From an uncultured Methanobrevibacter sp. (lineage in GTDB: Archaea > Methanobacteriota > Methanobacteria > Methanobacteriales > Methanobacteriaceae), in NCBI GenBank assembly GCA_902771225.1, contig CACXWH010000005.1, positions 1-52,789 on the forward strand: a stretch of 52,789 nucleotides of DNA. The letters run 5' to 3'. The notes beneath the pieces were generated by a model that was given only the letters and a program-made list of their open reading frames with translations, was not told the origin of the DNA and did no database searches. Every line of letters begins with the position of its first letter. The stretch's first letter is position 1. Of the stretch, positions 1 through 8,726 are shown one piece after another. A program made the position numbers and the translations under genes.

Positions 1-1
1 C

Positions 2-871
2 ATGGGTACTTACTTACCTGTAAGAAGAGCAAGAGCAGAAAACGAACTTGGTGGAGTTCCATTCGGATTCATGGCAGATATCTGTCAAGGTTCCAGAGCA
101 TACCCAGATGACCCTGTAAGATCAACTTTAGAAGTAGTAGCTTTAGGTGCTGCTTTATACGACCAAATTTGGTTAGGTTCTTACATGTCTGGTGGTGTAG
201 GATTCACTCAATATGCTACAGCTGCATACACCGATAACGTATTAGACGACTTCACCTACTATGGTAAAGACTACGTCGAAGACAAATTCGGAGACTTATG
301 TTCAGCACCTAACAACATGGACACAGTTCTTGATGTAGGTACTGAAGTAGCATTCTACGCATTAGAACAATACGAAGAATACCCAGCTTTACTTGAAACT
401 CACTTCGGTGGATCTCAAAGAGCTTCAGTTATTTCCGCAGCTGCTGGTGCTTCTACCGCATTCGCTACTGGTAATGCTCAAACTGGTTTAAGCGCATGGT
501 ACTTAGCTATGTACTTACACAAAGAACAACATTCCAGATTAGGATTCTACGGTTTCGATTTACAAGATCAATGTGGTGCAGCTAACGTATTCTCCATCAG
601 AAACGATGAAGGATTACCACTCGAAATGAGAGGACCAAACTATCCTAACTACGCAATGAACGTAGGTCACCAAGGTGAATACGCTGGTATTGCACAAGCA
701 CCTCACTCCGCACGTGGAGACGCATGGGCATTTAACCCATTAGTAAAAATCGCATTTGCTGACAAAAACTTAGTCTTTGACTTCGGTAAAGTACGTGAAG
801 AATTTGCTAAAGGTGCATTAAGAGAGTTCGAACCTGCTGGTGAAAGAACTGCTATTACCCCAGCAAAATAA
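2..871 (+). CDS. mcrA: Methyl-coenzyme M reductase alpha subunit, C-terminal half (5' end outside window)
   Basis: This is the large subunit of the nickel-F430 enzyme that reduces methyl-CoM with CoB to methane and the CoM-CoB heterodisulfide in the cytoplasm. About 289 residues are present, roughly the second half of a ~550-residue family; the coding frame enters from upstream. Visible hallmarks are the active-site stretch with [24 protein letters not shown] (the Gln methylated in characterised enzymes) and [12 protein letters not shown], which holds the thioglycine, the didehydro-Asp position and the S-methyl-Cys of the family. The protein ends [15 protein letters not shown], a typical McrA terminus. 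The mtr operon follows on the same strand, the usual Methanobacteriales arrangement, which favours the mcr over the mrt isoenzyme. Modifications themselves cannot be seen in DNA. Identification is very secure. Confidence 0.98.
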   Translation: MGTYLPVRRARAENELGGVPFGFMADICQGSRAYPDDPVRSTLEVVALGAALYDQIWLGSYMSGGVGFTQYATAAYTDNVLDDFTYYGKDYVEDKFGDLCSAPNNMDTVLDVGTEVAFYALEQYEEYPALLETHFGGSQRASVISAAAGASTAFATGNAQTGLSAWYLAMYLHKEQHSRLGFYGFDLQDQCGAANVFSIRNDEGLPLEMRGPNYPNYAMNVGHQGEYAGIAQAPHSARGDAWAFNPLVKIAFADKNLVFDFGKVREEFAKGALREFEPAGERTAITPAK

Positions 872-886
872 ATAGTTGAACACGGT

Positions 887-909
887 GATAGGTGATTTTT
901 TCACCTATC
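887..909 (+). terminator. Hairpin just downstream of mcrA
   Basis: Perfect 9-bp arms GATAGGTGA / TCACCTATC with a five-T loop start 15 bases after the mcrA stop. Only a modest T-rich stretch follows, so it may act as a partial terminator, an attenuator or an mRNA 3'-end stabiliser between the mcr and mtr operons. Confidence 0.6.
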
Positions 910-921
910 TCCAATTTTATA

Positions 922-1022
922 AAATCAAGTTTACTTGAAAAAAATCAAAAGATTTATAAGAACAGTAATTAAATATTAATATAGCAAATCAAGTTTGCTT
1001 GAAAATTATCAAAAGATTTATA
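922..1022 (+). promoter_or_regulatory. Duplicated 37-bp repeat with dyad cores in the mcrA-mtrE spacer
   Basis: Two near-identical 37-bp units lie at 922-958 and 986-1022, offset by 64 bp. Each holds a dyad, TCAAGTTTACTTGA at 925-938 and TCAAGTTTGCTTGA at 989-1002, followed by the conserved block ATCAAAAGATTTATA. Duplicated dyads upstream of mtrE suggest a regulator-binding region or an A/T-rich promoter region for mtr. The function is inferred; no known operator was recognised. Confidence 0.5.
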
Positions 1023-1077
1023 TTAACATTATTAACAAAGATTATTGTAAGTAATAATTTTGGTAATTATTCACTTG

Positions 1078-1135
1078 GATTTTTGTATGGAACAAAAATC
1101 AAATTTCATGTTTATTAAATGATCAATTTAATAAA
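1078..1135 (+). promoter_or_regulatory. Two inverted repeats in the mtrE leader
   Basis: GATTTTTGT / ACAAAAATC (1078-1086 and 1092-1100, 5-nt loop) is followed by TTTATTAAAT / ATTTAATAAA (1111-1120 and 1126-1135, 5-nt loop). They end about 20 bases before mtrE, just ahead of its GGAGG ribosome-binding site. They could fold in the leader RNA or be protein-binding dyads; the A/T richness makes chance occurrence possible. Confidence 0.4.
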
Positions 1136-1155
1136 AAATATGGAGGAAAAAAATT

Positions 1156-2049
1156 ATGGACCCTGTAACATTAGGTGTTGTTGCATTAATGGGCGCAGTT
1201 GCTACTATTGGAGGGGCTGCAGAAGACTTAGAATCAGATATTGGTTCTCAAAGTAACCCTAACTCACAAGTTCAACTTGCTCCACAAATGGGACATTTAC
1301 ACCGTATGATAAACAAAGCGGCTTCTGGTGAACCGGTCGCTTATGGTGTTTGGTGTGGTATAGCTGGTGCTGTTGCATATATTTTAATTAATGCGTTTGG
1401 TGCAATCCCTGGATTCCCTGTAATCGCTATTGCAATTGGTGCTGCTGTTGCTGCATGTGTTCACTCTATTTATACTGTTACATCCCATATGGGTAGGATT
1501 GTTGGTCAATCACAATTCGAACAACCATTATTTATGGATGTATTAACTCAATCTTTAGGACCTATCGCAGGTCACGGATTTATAACTAGTTTTTGTATTG
1601 TTGGAATTTCATACTTAATGATTATCCCAACAGGTACTACTGGACCGTTACACGTATTCCCATTACCTCTCTTAGCTATGCTTTGGGGTATTGCTTTAGG
1701 AGCTATCGGTTCCTCAACTGGGGATGTTCACTACGGTGCAGAAAGTGAATATCAAAAATTCGAATTTGGTGGAGGTACTCCTGTAGCTATTCAAGGAGAC
1801 ATCGTTACTAAAGCTCCATTAGGTGCTAAAAACTCTATGGATGTTGTAAACTTCTGTGCTAAATTCGGTGGACCATTAACTGGTTTATGTTTCGGTCTCG
1901 TTGTATTCTTTAGTTTCTGGAATACAGTTGTATTTGGAATAACTGGCGGTATTATTGTAGGTATTATAATTGTTATTTTATTAATTATTATAAATGACAG
2001 ATTAGAAGTATTTGCAAGAAATAAATACGGACCATATGAGGAAGAATAA
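1156..2049 (+). CDS. mtrE: Tetrahydromethanopterin S-methyltransferase subunit E
   Basis: This is an integral membrane subunit of the MtrA-H complex, which moves the methyl group from methyl-H4MPT to coenzyme M and couples this to Na+ export. The 297-residue length fits the family. The N-terminus (MDPVTLGVVALMGAVATIGG) and the polar segment with LESDIGSQSNPNSQVQLAPQMGH are characteristic. Several long hydrophobic helices follow, including a strongly Ile/Val-rich one near residues 255-280. ATG 1156 is preceded by a clear GGAGG. It is the first gene of the mtrEDCBAFGH operon, with dyads upstream. MtrC, MtrD and MtrE are regarded as the likely sodium-translocating core, which is family knowledge rather than something seen here. 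Confidence 0.98.
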   Translation: MDPVTLGVVALMGAVATIGGAAEDLESDIGSQSNPNSQVQLAPQMGHLHRMINKAASGEPVAYGVWCGIAGAVAYILINAFGAIPGFPVIAIAIGAAVAACVHSIYTVTSHMGRIVGQSQFEQPLFMDVLTQSLGPIAGHGFITSFCIVGISYLMIIPTGTTGPLHVFPLPLLAMLWGIALGAIGSSTGDVHYGAESEYQKFEFGGGTPVAIQGDIVTKAPLGAKNSMDVVNFCAKFGGPLTGLCFGLVVFFSFWNTVVFGITGGIIVGIIIVILLIIINDRLEVFARNKYGPYEEE

Positions 2050-2062
2050 GGAGGTTTCGATT

Positions 2063-2785
2063 ATGGATCCAATTAGTTTAATTTTATTTATCGCAATAGG
2101 CGGTATTATGATTGGTGCAGGTGTGCACTTTATTCCTGTAGGAGGAGCTCCTGCAGCTATGGCAACCGCTACCGGTGTAGGTACTGGTACTGCTATGTTA
2201 GCTGCTGGTGCAGGTTTAACAGGATTAATCACTGCTGCAGCTATGGCTAATCAGCCAGTATATATAATAGGTATAAGTGGTGCATTAGGTGCAATGATTA
2301 TGATGGGTATTACCATGCTCATTGCTAACTTAATTTATGTCTTTGGTGTAGGTATTGTTCCTGCAGCATCAAAAGTACCTGTTGACTGGATTACTAAACG
2401 TAACCAAGAAGCTTATAAAACTCCTGGTACTGAAGGTCACGGTGTACCTACTACTTCATTTATAAGTGGTCTTATTGGTGGACTTCTTGGTGGTCTTGGT
2501 GGTGGATTAGTATTCTACGGTATTAATAATGCTGTTGAAACTAGTAGTTTAATTGCTAATTTCTTCCCTAAAAATTTAGTTGACCCAGTAAGTATTGGTT
2601 TAGCCGCAATTTTAGGTATAGGTGTGTTCTTCATTAATTCAGTTATTGCTTCATATAATATTGGTGGTACTATTGAAGGTATGCACGACCCTAAATTTAA
2701 AAGAATCGGTACTGGAGCACTTGCATGTGCTATTGCATCTGTAGTGCTTGGAATTTTCTGTGTTATCTTAACTGGAGGTATATAA
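2063..2785 (+). CDS. mtrD: Tetrahydromethanopterin S-methyltransferase subunit D
   Basis: This is a membrane subunit of the Na+-pumping methyltransferase, about 240 residues with multiple Gly/Ala/Ile-rich transmembrane helices. The start at 2063 (MDPISLILFIAIGG) is chosen because AAGGAGG lies just upstream; an upstream in-frame codon would overlap the end of mtrE and add an unrelated charged leader. A Gly-rich stretch (LIGGLLGGLGGGL, roughly residues 136-148) lies in a helix. Thirteen bases separate it from mtrE, and mtrC starts one base after its stop, so translation is probably coupled. Assigned with high certainty from sequence character and operon position. Confidence 0.97.
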   Translation: MDPISLILFIAIGGIMIGAGVHFIPVGGAPAAMATATGVGTGTAMLAAGAGLTGLITAAAMANQPVYIIGISGALGAMIMMGITMLIANLIYVFGVGIVPAASKVPVDWITKRNQEAYKTPGTEGHGVPTTSFISGLIGGLLGGLGGGLVFYGINNAVETSSLIANFFPKNLVDPVSIGLAAILGIGVFFINSVIASYNIGGTIEGMHDPKFKRIGTGALACAIASVVLGIFCVILTGGI

Positions 2786-2786
2786 A

Positions 2787-3602
2787 ATGTCTGCTGGTGG
2801 AAGTGCTGACGGTGCAGCTGCAGGTGCAGTAAGTTCAACTCACCTTTTAATCTTAGGTATCGTCGGTTCATTACTATGTATATATGTTTCAGGCTTTTTA
2901 GGCGAAACTTATGGTTCAGTTATTGCTGGTCTTGGTGCTGTTTGTGCAATTGTATGGGGAGCAGATGCTATTCGTAGAGTAGCAAGTTACGGTTTAGGTA
3001 CTGGTGTACCATCTATCGGTTATATGTCATTATCCGTAGGTATTATCGCATCATTAGCTGCTATCTGTTTAGCTGCTGTTCTTAAAATGAATATATTAGG
3101 ACCTATTTTTGCTTTAATTTTTGCAGCTATCATCGGTGCTATTATCGCTATTGTAGCAACTAAAATTGTTGGTATGAAAATCCCTATCATGCTTCAATGT
3201 ACTATTGAAATATCTTGTGCTGCTGCTTTATCTATTTTAGCATTTTCAGTTGGTATTGCAGGTTCTTATACTATGACTGCAGTTTATGAGCATGTTGTTG
3301 CTACTGGTTTTATTGCTGTACTATTTATTATGTGTACTATGGCTATCCAACATCCATTCAACGCATGTTTAGGACCTAACGAAGATCAAGTAAGAACTTT
3401 AAAATGTGCTGCTTCAACCGGATTTTTATCCATGACTGTTGTAGGAATATTATCCTCAACTAGTGGTGGACTTGGATGGGTTTTTGTTTTAGTAGTCGGT
3501 TTAATCGGTTGGCTTATTTCATTCAGATCATTCGTTCAAGCTTCATGTGATGATGCGGCATCAACAAAATGGTCTGGTTTATGGCCTAATGTAGAGGAAT
3601 AG
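2787..3602 (+). CDS. mtrC: Tetrahydromethanopterin S-methyltransferase subunit C
   Basis: This is a polytopic membrane subunit of the methyl-H4MPT:CoM methyltransferase, 271 residues with about seven hydrophobic helices after a short Gly/Ser/Ala-rich N-terminus. The loop HPFNACLGPNEDQVRTLKCA near residues 191-210 resembles the conserved cytoplasmic loop of MtrC. A GGAGG inside the end of mtrD (about 2774) serves as its ribosome-binding site, and the genes are one base apart. It belongs to the third step from the end of the hydrogenotrophic pathway, which builds the sodium gradient. Confidence 0.97.
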   Translation: MSAGGSADGAAAGAVSSTHLLILGIVGSLLCIYVSGFLGETYGSVIAGLGAVCAIVWGADAIRRVASYGLGTGVPSIGYMSLSVGIIASLAAICLAAVLKMNILGPIFALIFAAIIGAIIAIVATKIVGMKIPIMLQCTIEISCAAALSILAFSVGIAGSYTMTAVYEHVVATGFIAVLFIMCTMAIQHPFNACLGPNEDQVRTLKCAASTGFLSMTVVGILSSTSGGLGWVFVLVVGLIGWLISFRSFVQASCDDAASTKWSGLWPNVEE

Positions 3603-3614
3603 GAGGAATAAAAT

Positions 3615-3932
3615 ATGGCTCAAATGTTACCTATGGTACAAATTGTACCTGAAATGAATTTCGCATATGACCCAGTAACTGGGATTATTGGATCATCTTT
3701 AGGTTCAGGAGTTGTTCTCCTTTCTATGGATGAAGTTGCTGAGGCTGTGGATAAAGTAGACGCAGCTGCAGATGAATTAATGGCAGCATTAGATCCTTAT
3801 ACTAGTCCAGCTGGATCTTACCCTGGAAGGGAAGGTTCCTTTGTAACTGCTGGTTTGTTAACTAACATGGTTTATGGATTCTTAATTGCTATATTTGTGA
3901 TATTTGCTGCAATCTCAATTGGGGGTATCTAA
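3615..3932 (+). CDS. mtrB: Tetrahydromethanopterin S-methyltransferase subunit B
   Basis: This is a small subunit of 105 residues: a soluble N-terminal part with a short amphipathic segment (EVAEAVDKVDAAADELMAAL) and one C-terminal transmembrane helix (about residues 82-103). This single-anchor topology is that expected of MtrB. A GGAGGAATAAAAT ribosome-binding region precedes the start. Its stop codon directly abuts the mtrA ATG, so the two are likely translationally coupled. Length and topology match the family. Confidence 0.95.
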   Translation: MAQMLPMVQIVPEMNFAYDPVTGIIGSSLGSGVVLLSMDEVAEAVDKVDAAADELMAALDPYTSPAGSYPGREGSFVTAGLLTNMVYGFLIAIFVIFAAISIGGI

Positions 3933-4646
3933 ATGGCTGATAAAAAAGCTCCTGCAGACGGCTGGCCAGTTATCAGTGGGGATTACATTGTAGGTGATCC
4001 TGAAAGTCCTGTTGCAGTAACTACTTTGGCTTCACACATTGAAGCTGATTTATCTGGAGCAGCTATTGCAGGCCCATGTAAAACAGAAAACTTAGGTATA
4101 GAAAAAGTTGTTGCTAATATTATATCTAATCCAAACATCCGTTTCTTAATCTTAGCTGGTGCTGAAGTACAAGGCCACATTACTGGTCAAAGTTTCAAAG
4201 CATTACACGAAAACGGTGCGGATGCTGATAAAAAGAAAATTATTGGCGCAACTGGTGCTATTCCATTTGTAGAGAATGTTCCACTCGAGGGTGTTGAAAG
4301 ATTCCAACAACAATTAGAAATTGTTGATTTAATAGATACTGAGGATGTTGGAACTATTCAATCTAAAATTAATGAATGTGTAGAAAAAGATCCTGGTGCT
4401 TTCGAAGAAGAAGCTATGGTCATTTCAGTAGATGATGATGACGGCGACGATGATGATGGAGAAGAAATGAAAGTAGTTGCTGCCGAAACTGCTCTTATTG
4501 AAGCAAGAATCAGAAATATTAATACTAAAATTGATATGGTTGGTGCTGTTCAAAGAAACATGGCTGGTAATTATGCTGGTAAAGTCCAAGGTATAATGAT
4601 TGGTTTAATCTTCACTTTAGTTATCGGATTTTTATTCTTGATATAA
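3933..4646 (+). CDS. mtrA: Tetrahydromethanopterin S-methyltransferase subunit A, corrinoid-binding
   Basis: This subunit carries the 5'-hydroxybenzimidazolyl-cobamide that shuttles the methyl group between the MtrH half-reaction and coenzyme M. The 237-residue protein has a soluble cobamide domain (residues 1 to about 160) with conserved [20 protein letters not shown] and EVQGHITGQ. His82 in the latter corresponds to the histidine reported to bind cobalt in the Methanothermobacter protein. A very acidic linker (about residues 167-178, almost all Asp and Glu) leads to a C-terminal transmembrane anchor, [20 protein letters not shown]. The start abuts the mtrB stop. The acidic linker is the only unusual feature; linkers vary in this family. 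Confidence 0.98.
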   Translation: MADKKAPADGWPVISGDYIVGDPESPVAVTTLASHIEADLSGAAIAGPCKTENLGIEKVVANIISNPNIRFLILAGAEVQGHITGQSFKALHENGADADKKKIIGATGAIPFVENVPLEGVERFQQQLEIVDLIDTEDVGTIQSKINECVEKDPGAFEEEAMVISVDDDDGDDDDGEEMKVVAAETALIEARIRNINTKIDMVGAVQRNMAGNYAGKVQGIMIGLIFTLVIGFLFLI

Positions 4647-4658
4647 GGAGGAATAATT

Positions 4659-4865
4659 ATGGTGCAAATTTCTAATAAACCTAATGTAGGCGGACTTAAA
4701 AAATCTGCTGAAGATGCTGAATACAGTTCAAAACTTATTGCAAGAGAAGGTAAACTTTTCGCAGGATTACTTGCAACTAGAGTTAAAGGAATGGCTTTAG
4801 GAATATGTATAGCACTTCTTTTAGTTGTTATTATTCCTTTCATTGCAATGGCATGTGGATTATAG
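4659..4865 (+). CDS. mtrF: Tetrahydromethanopterin S-methyltransferase subunit F
   Basis: This is a small 68-residue subunit with a soluble N-terminus ([20 protein letters not shown]) and one C-terminal membrane helix (about residues 45-66). The N-terminal pattern resembles the segment of MtrA preceding its membrane anchor, a relation known within the complex. A strong AAGGAGG precedes ATG 4659. It sits between mtrA and mtrG in the standard order. Confidence 0.95.
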   Translation: MVQISNKPNVGGLKKSAEDAEYSSKLIAREGKLFAGLLATRVKGMALGICIALLLVVIIPFIAMACGL

Positions 4866-4875
4866 AGGTGTTAAA

Positions 4876-5130
4876 ATGAGTGATGAAGAAAATTCAATAC
4901 CTCAAGTAATGGTAGCTGCAGATGATTTCAATGCTTTGGCCGCTAAATTAGATGAGGCTGAGGAAAAAGTCGATTTCACTGTAGGTGAATACTACCAACG
5001 TTTAGGCCAACAATCCGGAAGAGATGTTGGTATTTTATATGGTATTATACTTGGATTATTTATATTGGGTGTATCTATAAAATTTGGAATGGTTGCAATG
5101 TTTCAAACATTGTTATCTAGTCTTTTATAG
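4876..5130 (+). CDS. mtrG: Tetrahydromethanopterin S-methyltransferase subunit G
   Basis: This is a small 84-residue subunit: an N-terminal soluble part with a predicted helix (residues about 17-35, [13 protein letters not shown]) and a C-terminal membrane helix. The start at 4876 ([13 protein letters not shown]) is preferred because GAGGTG lies immediately upstream and the length fits MtrG; an earlier in-frame codon would overlap mtrF. mtrH follows after 12 bases. Confidence 0.95.
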   Translation: MSDEENSIPQVMVAADDFNALAAKLDEAEEKVDFTVGEYYQRLGQQSGRDVGILYGIILGLFILGVSIKFGMVAMFQTLLSSLL

Positions 5131-5142
5131 GAGGATTATTTT

Positions 5143-6075
<933 letters not shown>

Positions 6076-6088
6076 ATATACAGGGTTC

Positions 6089-6131
6089 CGATTAGATGAT
6101 TTTTATCATCTAATCTATTTTATTTTTTTTT
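6089..6131 (+). terminator. mtr operon terminator
   Basis: Perfect 11-bp arms GATTAGATGAT / ATCATCTAATC (6090-6100 and 6105-6115) enclose a four-T loop. A long T tract follows at once (TATTTTATTTTTTTTTAG). It lies 14 bases after the mtrH stop and is the clearest terminator in the window. Confidence 0.85.
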
Positions 6132-6149
6132 AGCTACTTTTTTTAGAAA

Positions 6150-6219
6150 ATATTTTAATAAAATTTATATTATCTTAATAATAGATTATTATTTAACTTT
6201 AATTTGGAGAGGTTAAATA
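6150..6219 (+). promoter_or_regulatory. Probable promoter of the marker-14/cobY genes
   Basis: After the mtr terminator, an A-rich element followed by AAATTTATATTA (6161-6172) resembles an archaeal BRE/TATA box. It lies about 50 bases before the next start codon, which has a GGAGAGG ribosome-binding site. Confidence 0.5.
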
Positions 6220-7689
6220 ATGTCTTTTTTAAGTAAAATTTTTAATAAAGGTCCTAAGCCTATCATTGCTCATTCTAAAGAAGGAAATCTTGATGTTTTA
6301 AGGTCTCAAAGAGCAGGTCCTGCCAGTCCTGGTGCTGTTAAAAAGCCAGATGTTTTTTATGTAACTGCTTCTGTTGAATTAGGTAACACTACTACTAAAT
6401 GTATTGTCATGGCCACTAATCTTAACACTAGTGAGTCTTATTTATTGAATAAAACAGTTAAAATGACTCGTGATATCAGACCACCTAAAGCCAATGAGGA
6501 AGTTTTCGGTAAAACTGTTTGGGGTATCGAACTTTCTAAAGAGGCAGTAACAGAGCTTATCAGCGATACTGTTTTGGAAGCACTTAGAAAATGTGGTGTT
6601 GATAAGGATGAGGATTTGGATTTTGTTGTCAGATCTACTGGTGTAACTGCAGGTTTTGCCACTGCTGAAGAGGCAGGGCAGTTGATTATTGCTCTTGCAG
6701 ATGGCTGTCTTGAAGCAGACATTCCGCCACGTAAGATGTCTCCTGCTATGGGTATTTCTCAACTTCCTGAAAGGTTGCAAAAGCATTCTCTTTTAGAAAA
6801 TATTCTTTTTGATGGTGCTGTTGTTAGTGTAGTTCCTCCTAAAGGTAAAGAAGTTGTTGCAAATGAGATGGAAGGTGAACTTGTAACAGCAGGTATTAAA
6901 TTAGGTGCTAAATGGACTGAGGTGGATTATAGAAACCCTTGTGTTTCTCTAGACTTTGGTTCTACATTGGCCGGCCGTATTGTTAATGATAATGAACCTT
7001 ATGCTGATACAGTCGGTAACTTTTTAGGTTTGGCTGGTGTTGTAAGTGACTCTTTAGCTCGTGGTTCAGGTATGATTGATAAGAAAAATGGTGCTGCTTT
7101 AGATTTATATAATGAAAAAGATGCTAAAAAGGCGGATAAGAAGAAAGCTGAAGCCAATGCACTTGAAGCTCATAAATTAGTTAATATTCAAAAAGTTCCT
7201 ATGGATGTTGAAAGGTTTGGAACTGTTCCCGTCAACCCTGTTTCTGCTGAAGCTGCAGGCACTACTTTAATTGGTTGTGATGTTGGTTTTAATGGTGATA
7301 AATTGCCTGAATTAATGGATTTGGGTGCACAATTCTTTGATGAGGATGGCCTTGGAACTTTGCTTTCCACTCTTGATTATGTAAGTACCAATATTGTTAC
7401 CCGTGTTTTGGATGTTGCATTTGAAGAAAATGTAATTGCTCCTGGTTCTGCTTTAGGTATTACCGGTAGGGCAGGTATTACAGGACGCAAACCTGAACTT
7501 ATTTTGGCGGCTGTTCAAGATAAATTTGAAAAGGTTGTTTTTGTTGAAGATGGTTTGGCTCTCGGTTCTGCTATTATGGCTCGTTGTATGAATTCAATGG
7601 GTACTCCAAAAGTTCCTATTGGAGGTAAACAAGGCGGTAGATGTATATTGAAAGATCGTATGAAAATGGCTGGCGGTAAATTCGCTTAG
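6220..7689 (+). CDS. Methanogenesis marker protein 14 (ASKHA-like ATPase motifs)
   Basis: The 489-residue protein matches what I know of methanogenesis marker 14, a family almost confined to methanogens whose biochemical role is not settled. Phosphate-binding-like motifs of the actin/Hsp70/sugar-kinase fold are visible: VELGNTTTKC (about residues 52-61) and SLDFGSTLAGR (about 243-253). Gly-rich segments at ITGRAGITGR and EDGLALGSAIMARC lie near the C-terminus. No membrane segment is seen. It sits just after mtrH and before cobY. Corrinoid enzymes often need an ASKHA-type ATPase to reactivate oxidised cobalt, so a role in maintaining MtrA cobamide is attractive, but this is inference from fold and context. 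Confidence 0.85.
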   Translation: MSFLSKIFNKGPKPIIAHSKEGNLDVLRSQRAGPASPGAVKKPDVFYVTASVELGNTTTKCIVMATNLNTSESYLLNKTVKMTRDIRPPKANEEVFGKTVWGIELSKEAVTELISDTVLEALRKCGVDKDEDLDFVVRSTGVTAGFATAEEAGQLIIALADGCLEADIPPRKMSPAMGISQLPERLQKHSLLENILFDGAVVSVVPPKGKEVVANEMEGELVTAGIKLGAKWTEVDYRNPCVSLDFGSTLAGRIVNDNEPYADTVGNFLGLAGVVSDSLARGSGMIDKKNGAALDLYNEKDAKKADKKKAEANALEAHKLVNIQKVPMDVERFGTVPVNPVSAEAAGTTLIGCDVGFNGDKLPELMDLGAQFFDEDGLGTLLSTLDYVSTNIVTRVLDVAFEENVIAPGSALGITGRAGITGRKPELILAAVQDKFEKVVFVEDGLALGSAIMARCMNSMGTPKVPIGGKQGGRCILKDRMKMAGGKFA

Positions 7690-7700
7690 TGGTTTTTGTT

Positions 7701-8312
7701 ATGATTTATGCAATTGTTATGGCTGGAGGTAGAGGAACAAGACTCAAAACTCCAGTCGAGAAACCTCTTTTCAAATTACATAACAAACCTTTGATTAAAT
7801 ATGTGCTTGACAATTTAAATTCATCTAAATTAGTTGAGAAAATAATTATTGCAACCAGTCCAAACACTCCCAAAACAAATGAATATATTAAAGATTTCAA
7901 TCATGAGATTTTAGACACTCCCGGTGTGGATTTTCTTAATGACTTATCTTATATATTGGATTATTTTGAAAACAAATCCTGTGAGGATATACTACTTTTT
8001 ATTAATGCAGACCTGCCATTTATTGACGGAAATTGCATTGATTATATTTTAAAATCTTATTTTGAATGTCAAAAGGATGCTTTATCTACTTTAATGCCGG
8101 TTAATGTCTTTAAAGATTTAAATTTAAAGTATGAATATGAGTATAATGGTCTTGTTCCCGTTGGAGTTAATATTTTAAAAAGTATAAATAAGGTTCAGGA
8201 GGAGTATCAATTAATCATTGAAAAAGATGAGCTTGCATTTAATATCAATACTCTTCAGGATGCAGAAATTGCTGATGAATATACTTTTAAATATAATGAA
8301 AAAAATATATAA
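7701..8312 (+). CDS. cobY: Adenosylcobinamide-phosphate guanylyltransferase
   Basis: This archaeal, non-orthologous replacement of CobU activates adenosylcobinamide phosphate with GTP during assembly of the lower nucleotide loop of cobamides. The 203-residue protein starts MIYAIVMAGGRGTRL, the nucleotidyltransferase signature. It contains IATSPNTPKTNEY, NGLVPVGVN and DELAFNINT, all conserved in the characterised Methanocaldococcus enzyme. ATG 7701 is preferred; an in-frame GTG at 7689 would overlap the previous stop by one base and add four residues. The 11-base gap to the upstream gene suggests co-transcription. The product would supply the cofactor of MtrA. Confidence 0.92.
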   Translation: MIYAIVMAGGRGTRLKTPVEKPLFKLHNKPLIKYVLDNLNSSKLVEKIIIATSPNTPKTNEYIKDFNHEILDTPGVDFLNDLSYILDYFENKSCEDILLFINADLPFIDGNCIDYILKSYFECQKDALSTLMPVNVFKDLNLKYEYEYNGLVPVGVNILKSINKVQEEYQLIIEKDELAFNINTLQDAEIADEYTFKYNEKNI

Positions 8313-8352
8313 TATGTAATAAATTTAATATTTTTTATCAGTAGGTGATTTA

Positions 8353-8619
8353 ATGGAAAATAAACAAATTCCTAAAAGAGAAGAAAAATTATGGAGTGAA
8401 ATTAGAAACTACCAAGTAGCTACTAATAATGCTCGTATCCTTGGTGTTTTAGATGAACTTATTGTTAACGAAAAAACTGGTAAAATCGTTGATATTGCTA
8501 TTCGTGTAGAGGCTGACCGTAATATTCATGTTAAAGGTGCTAAAAGAAATGGTGACTTATTATTAGTTCCTTTTGCTAAAGTTGAAAAAGTCGGCGAATT
8601 TATAATCGTAACTGAATAA
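8353..8619 (+). CDS. PRC-barrel domain protein
   Basis: This is a small 88-residue soluble protein. The segment with GVLDELIVNEKTGKIVDIAI and VPFAKVEKVGEFIIV has the alternating beta pattern of PRC-barrel domains, seen in RimM, photosynthetic reaction centre H subunit and many short archaeal proteins of unknown role. TAGGTGAT lies six bases before the ATG. It stands alone between cobY and sufC, with a T-rich stretch downstream (8640-8650) that may end transcription. The function cannot be inferred beyond the fold. Confidence 0.75.
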   Translation: MENKQIPKREEKLWSEIRNYQVATNNARILGVLDELIVNEKTGKIVDIAIRVEADRNIHVKGAKRNGDLLLVPFAKVEKVGEFIIVTE

Positions 8620-8726
8620 TTATTTCAGTTATTTTCTATTTTTTTTTAAATTTAAAATAAACATTGTTATTTATACTAGTTCAACCAAACTTTTATTATT
8701 GTATATGAATTAATTAGGTGATTATA

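Noticed and set aside
6081-6095. GGGTTCCGATTA after mtrH as a tRNA T-arm
   Set aside because: No cloverleaf can be built around it; it belongs to the terminator region.
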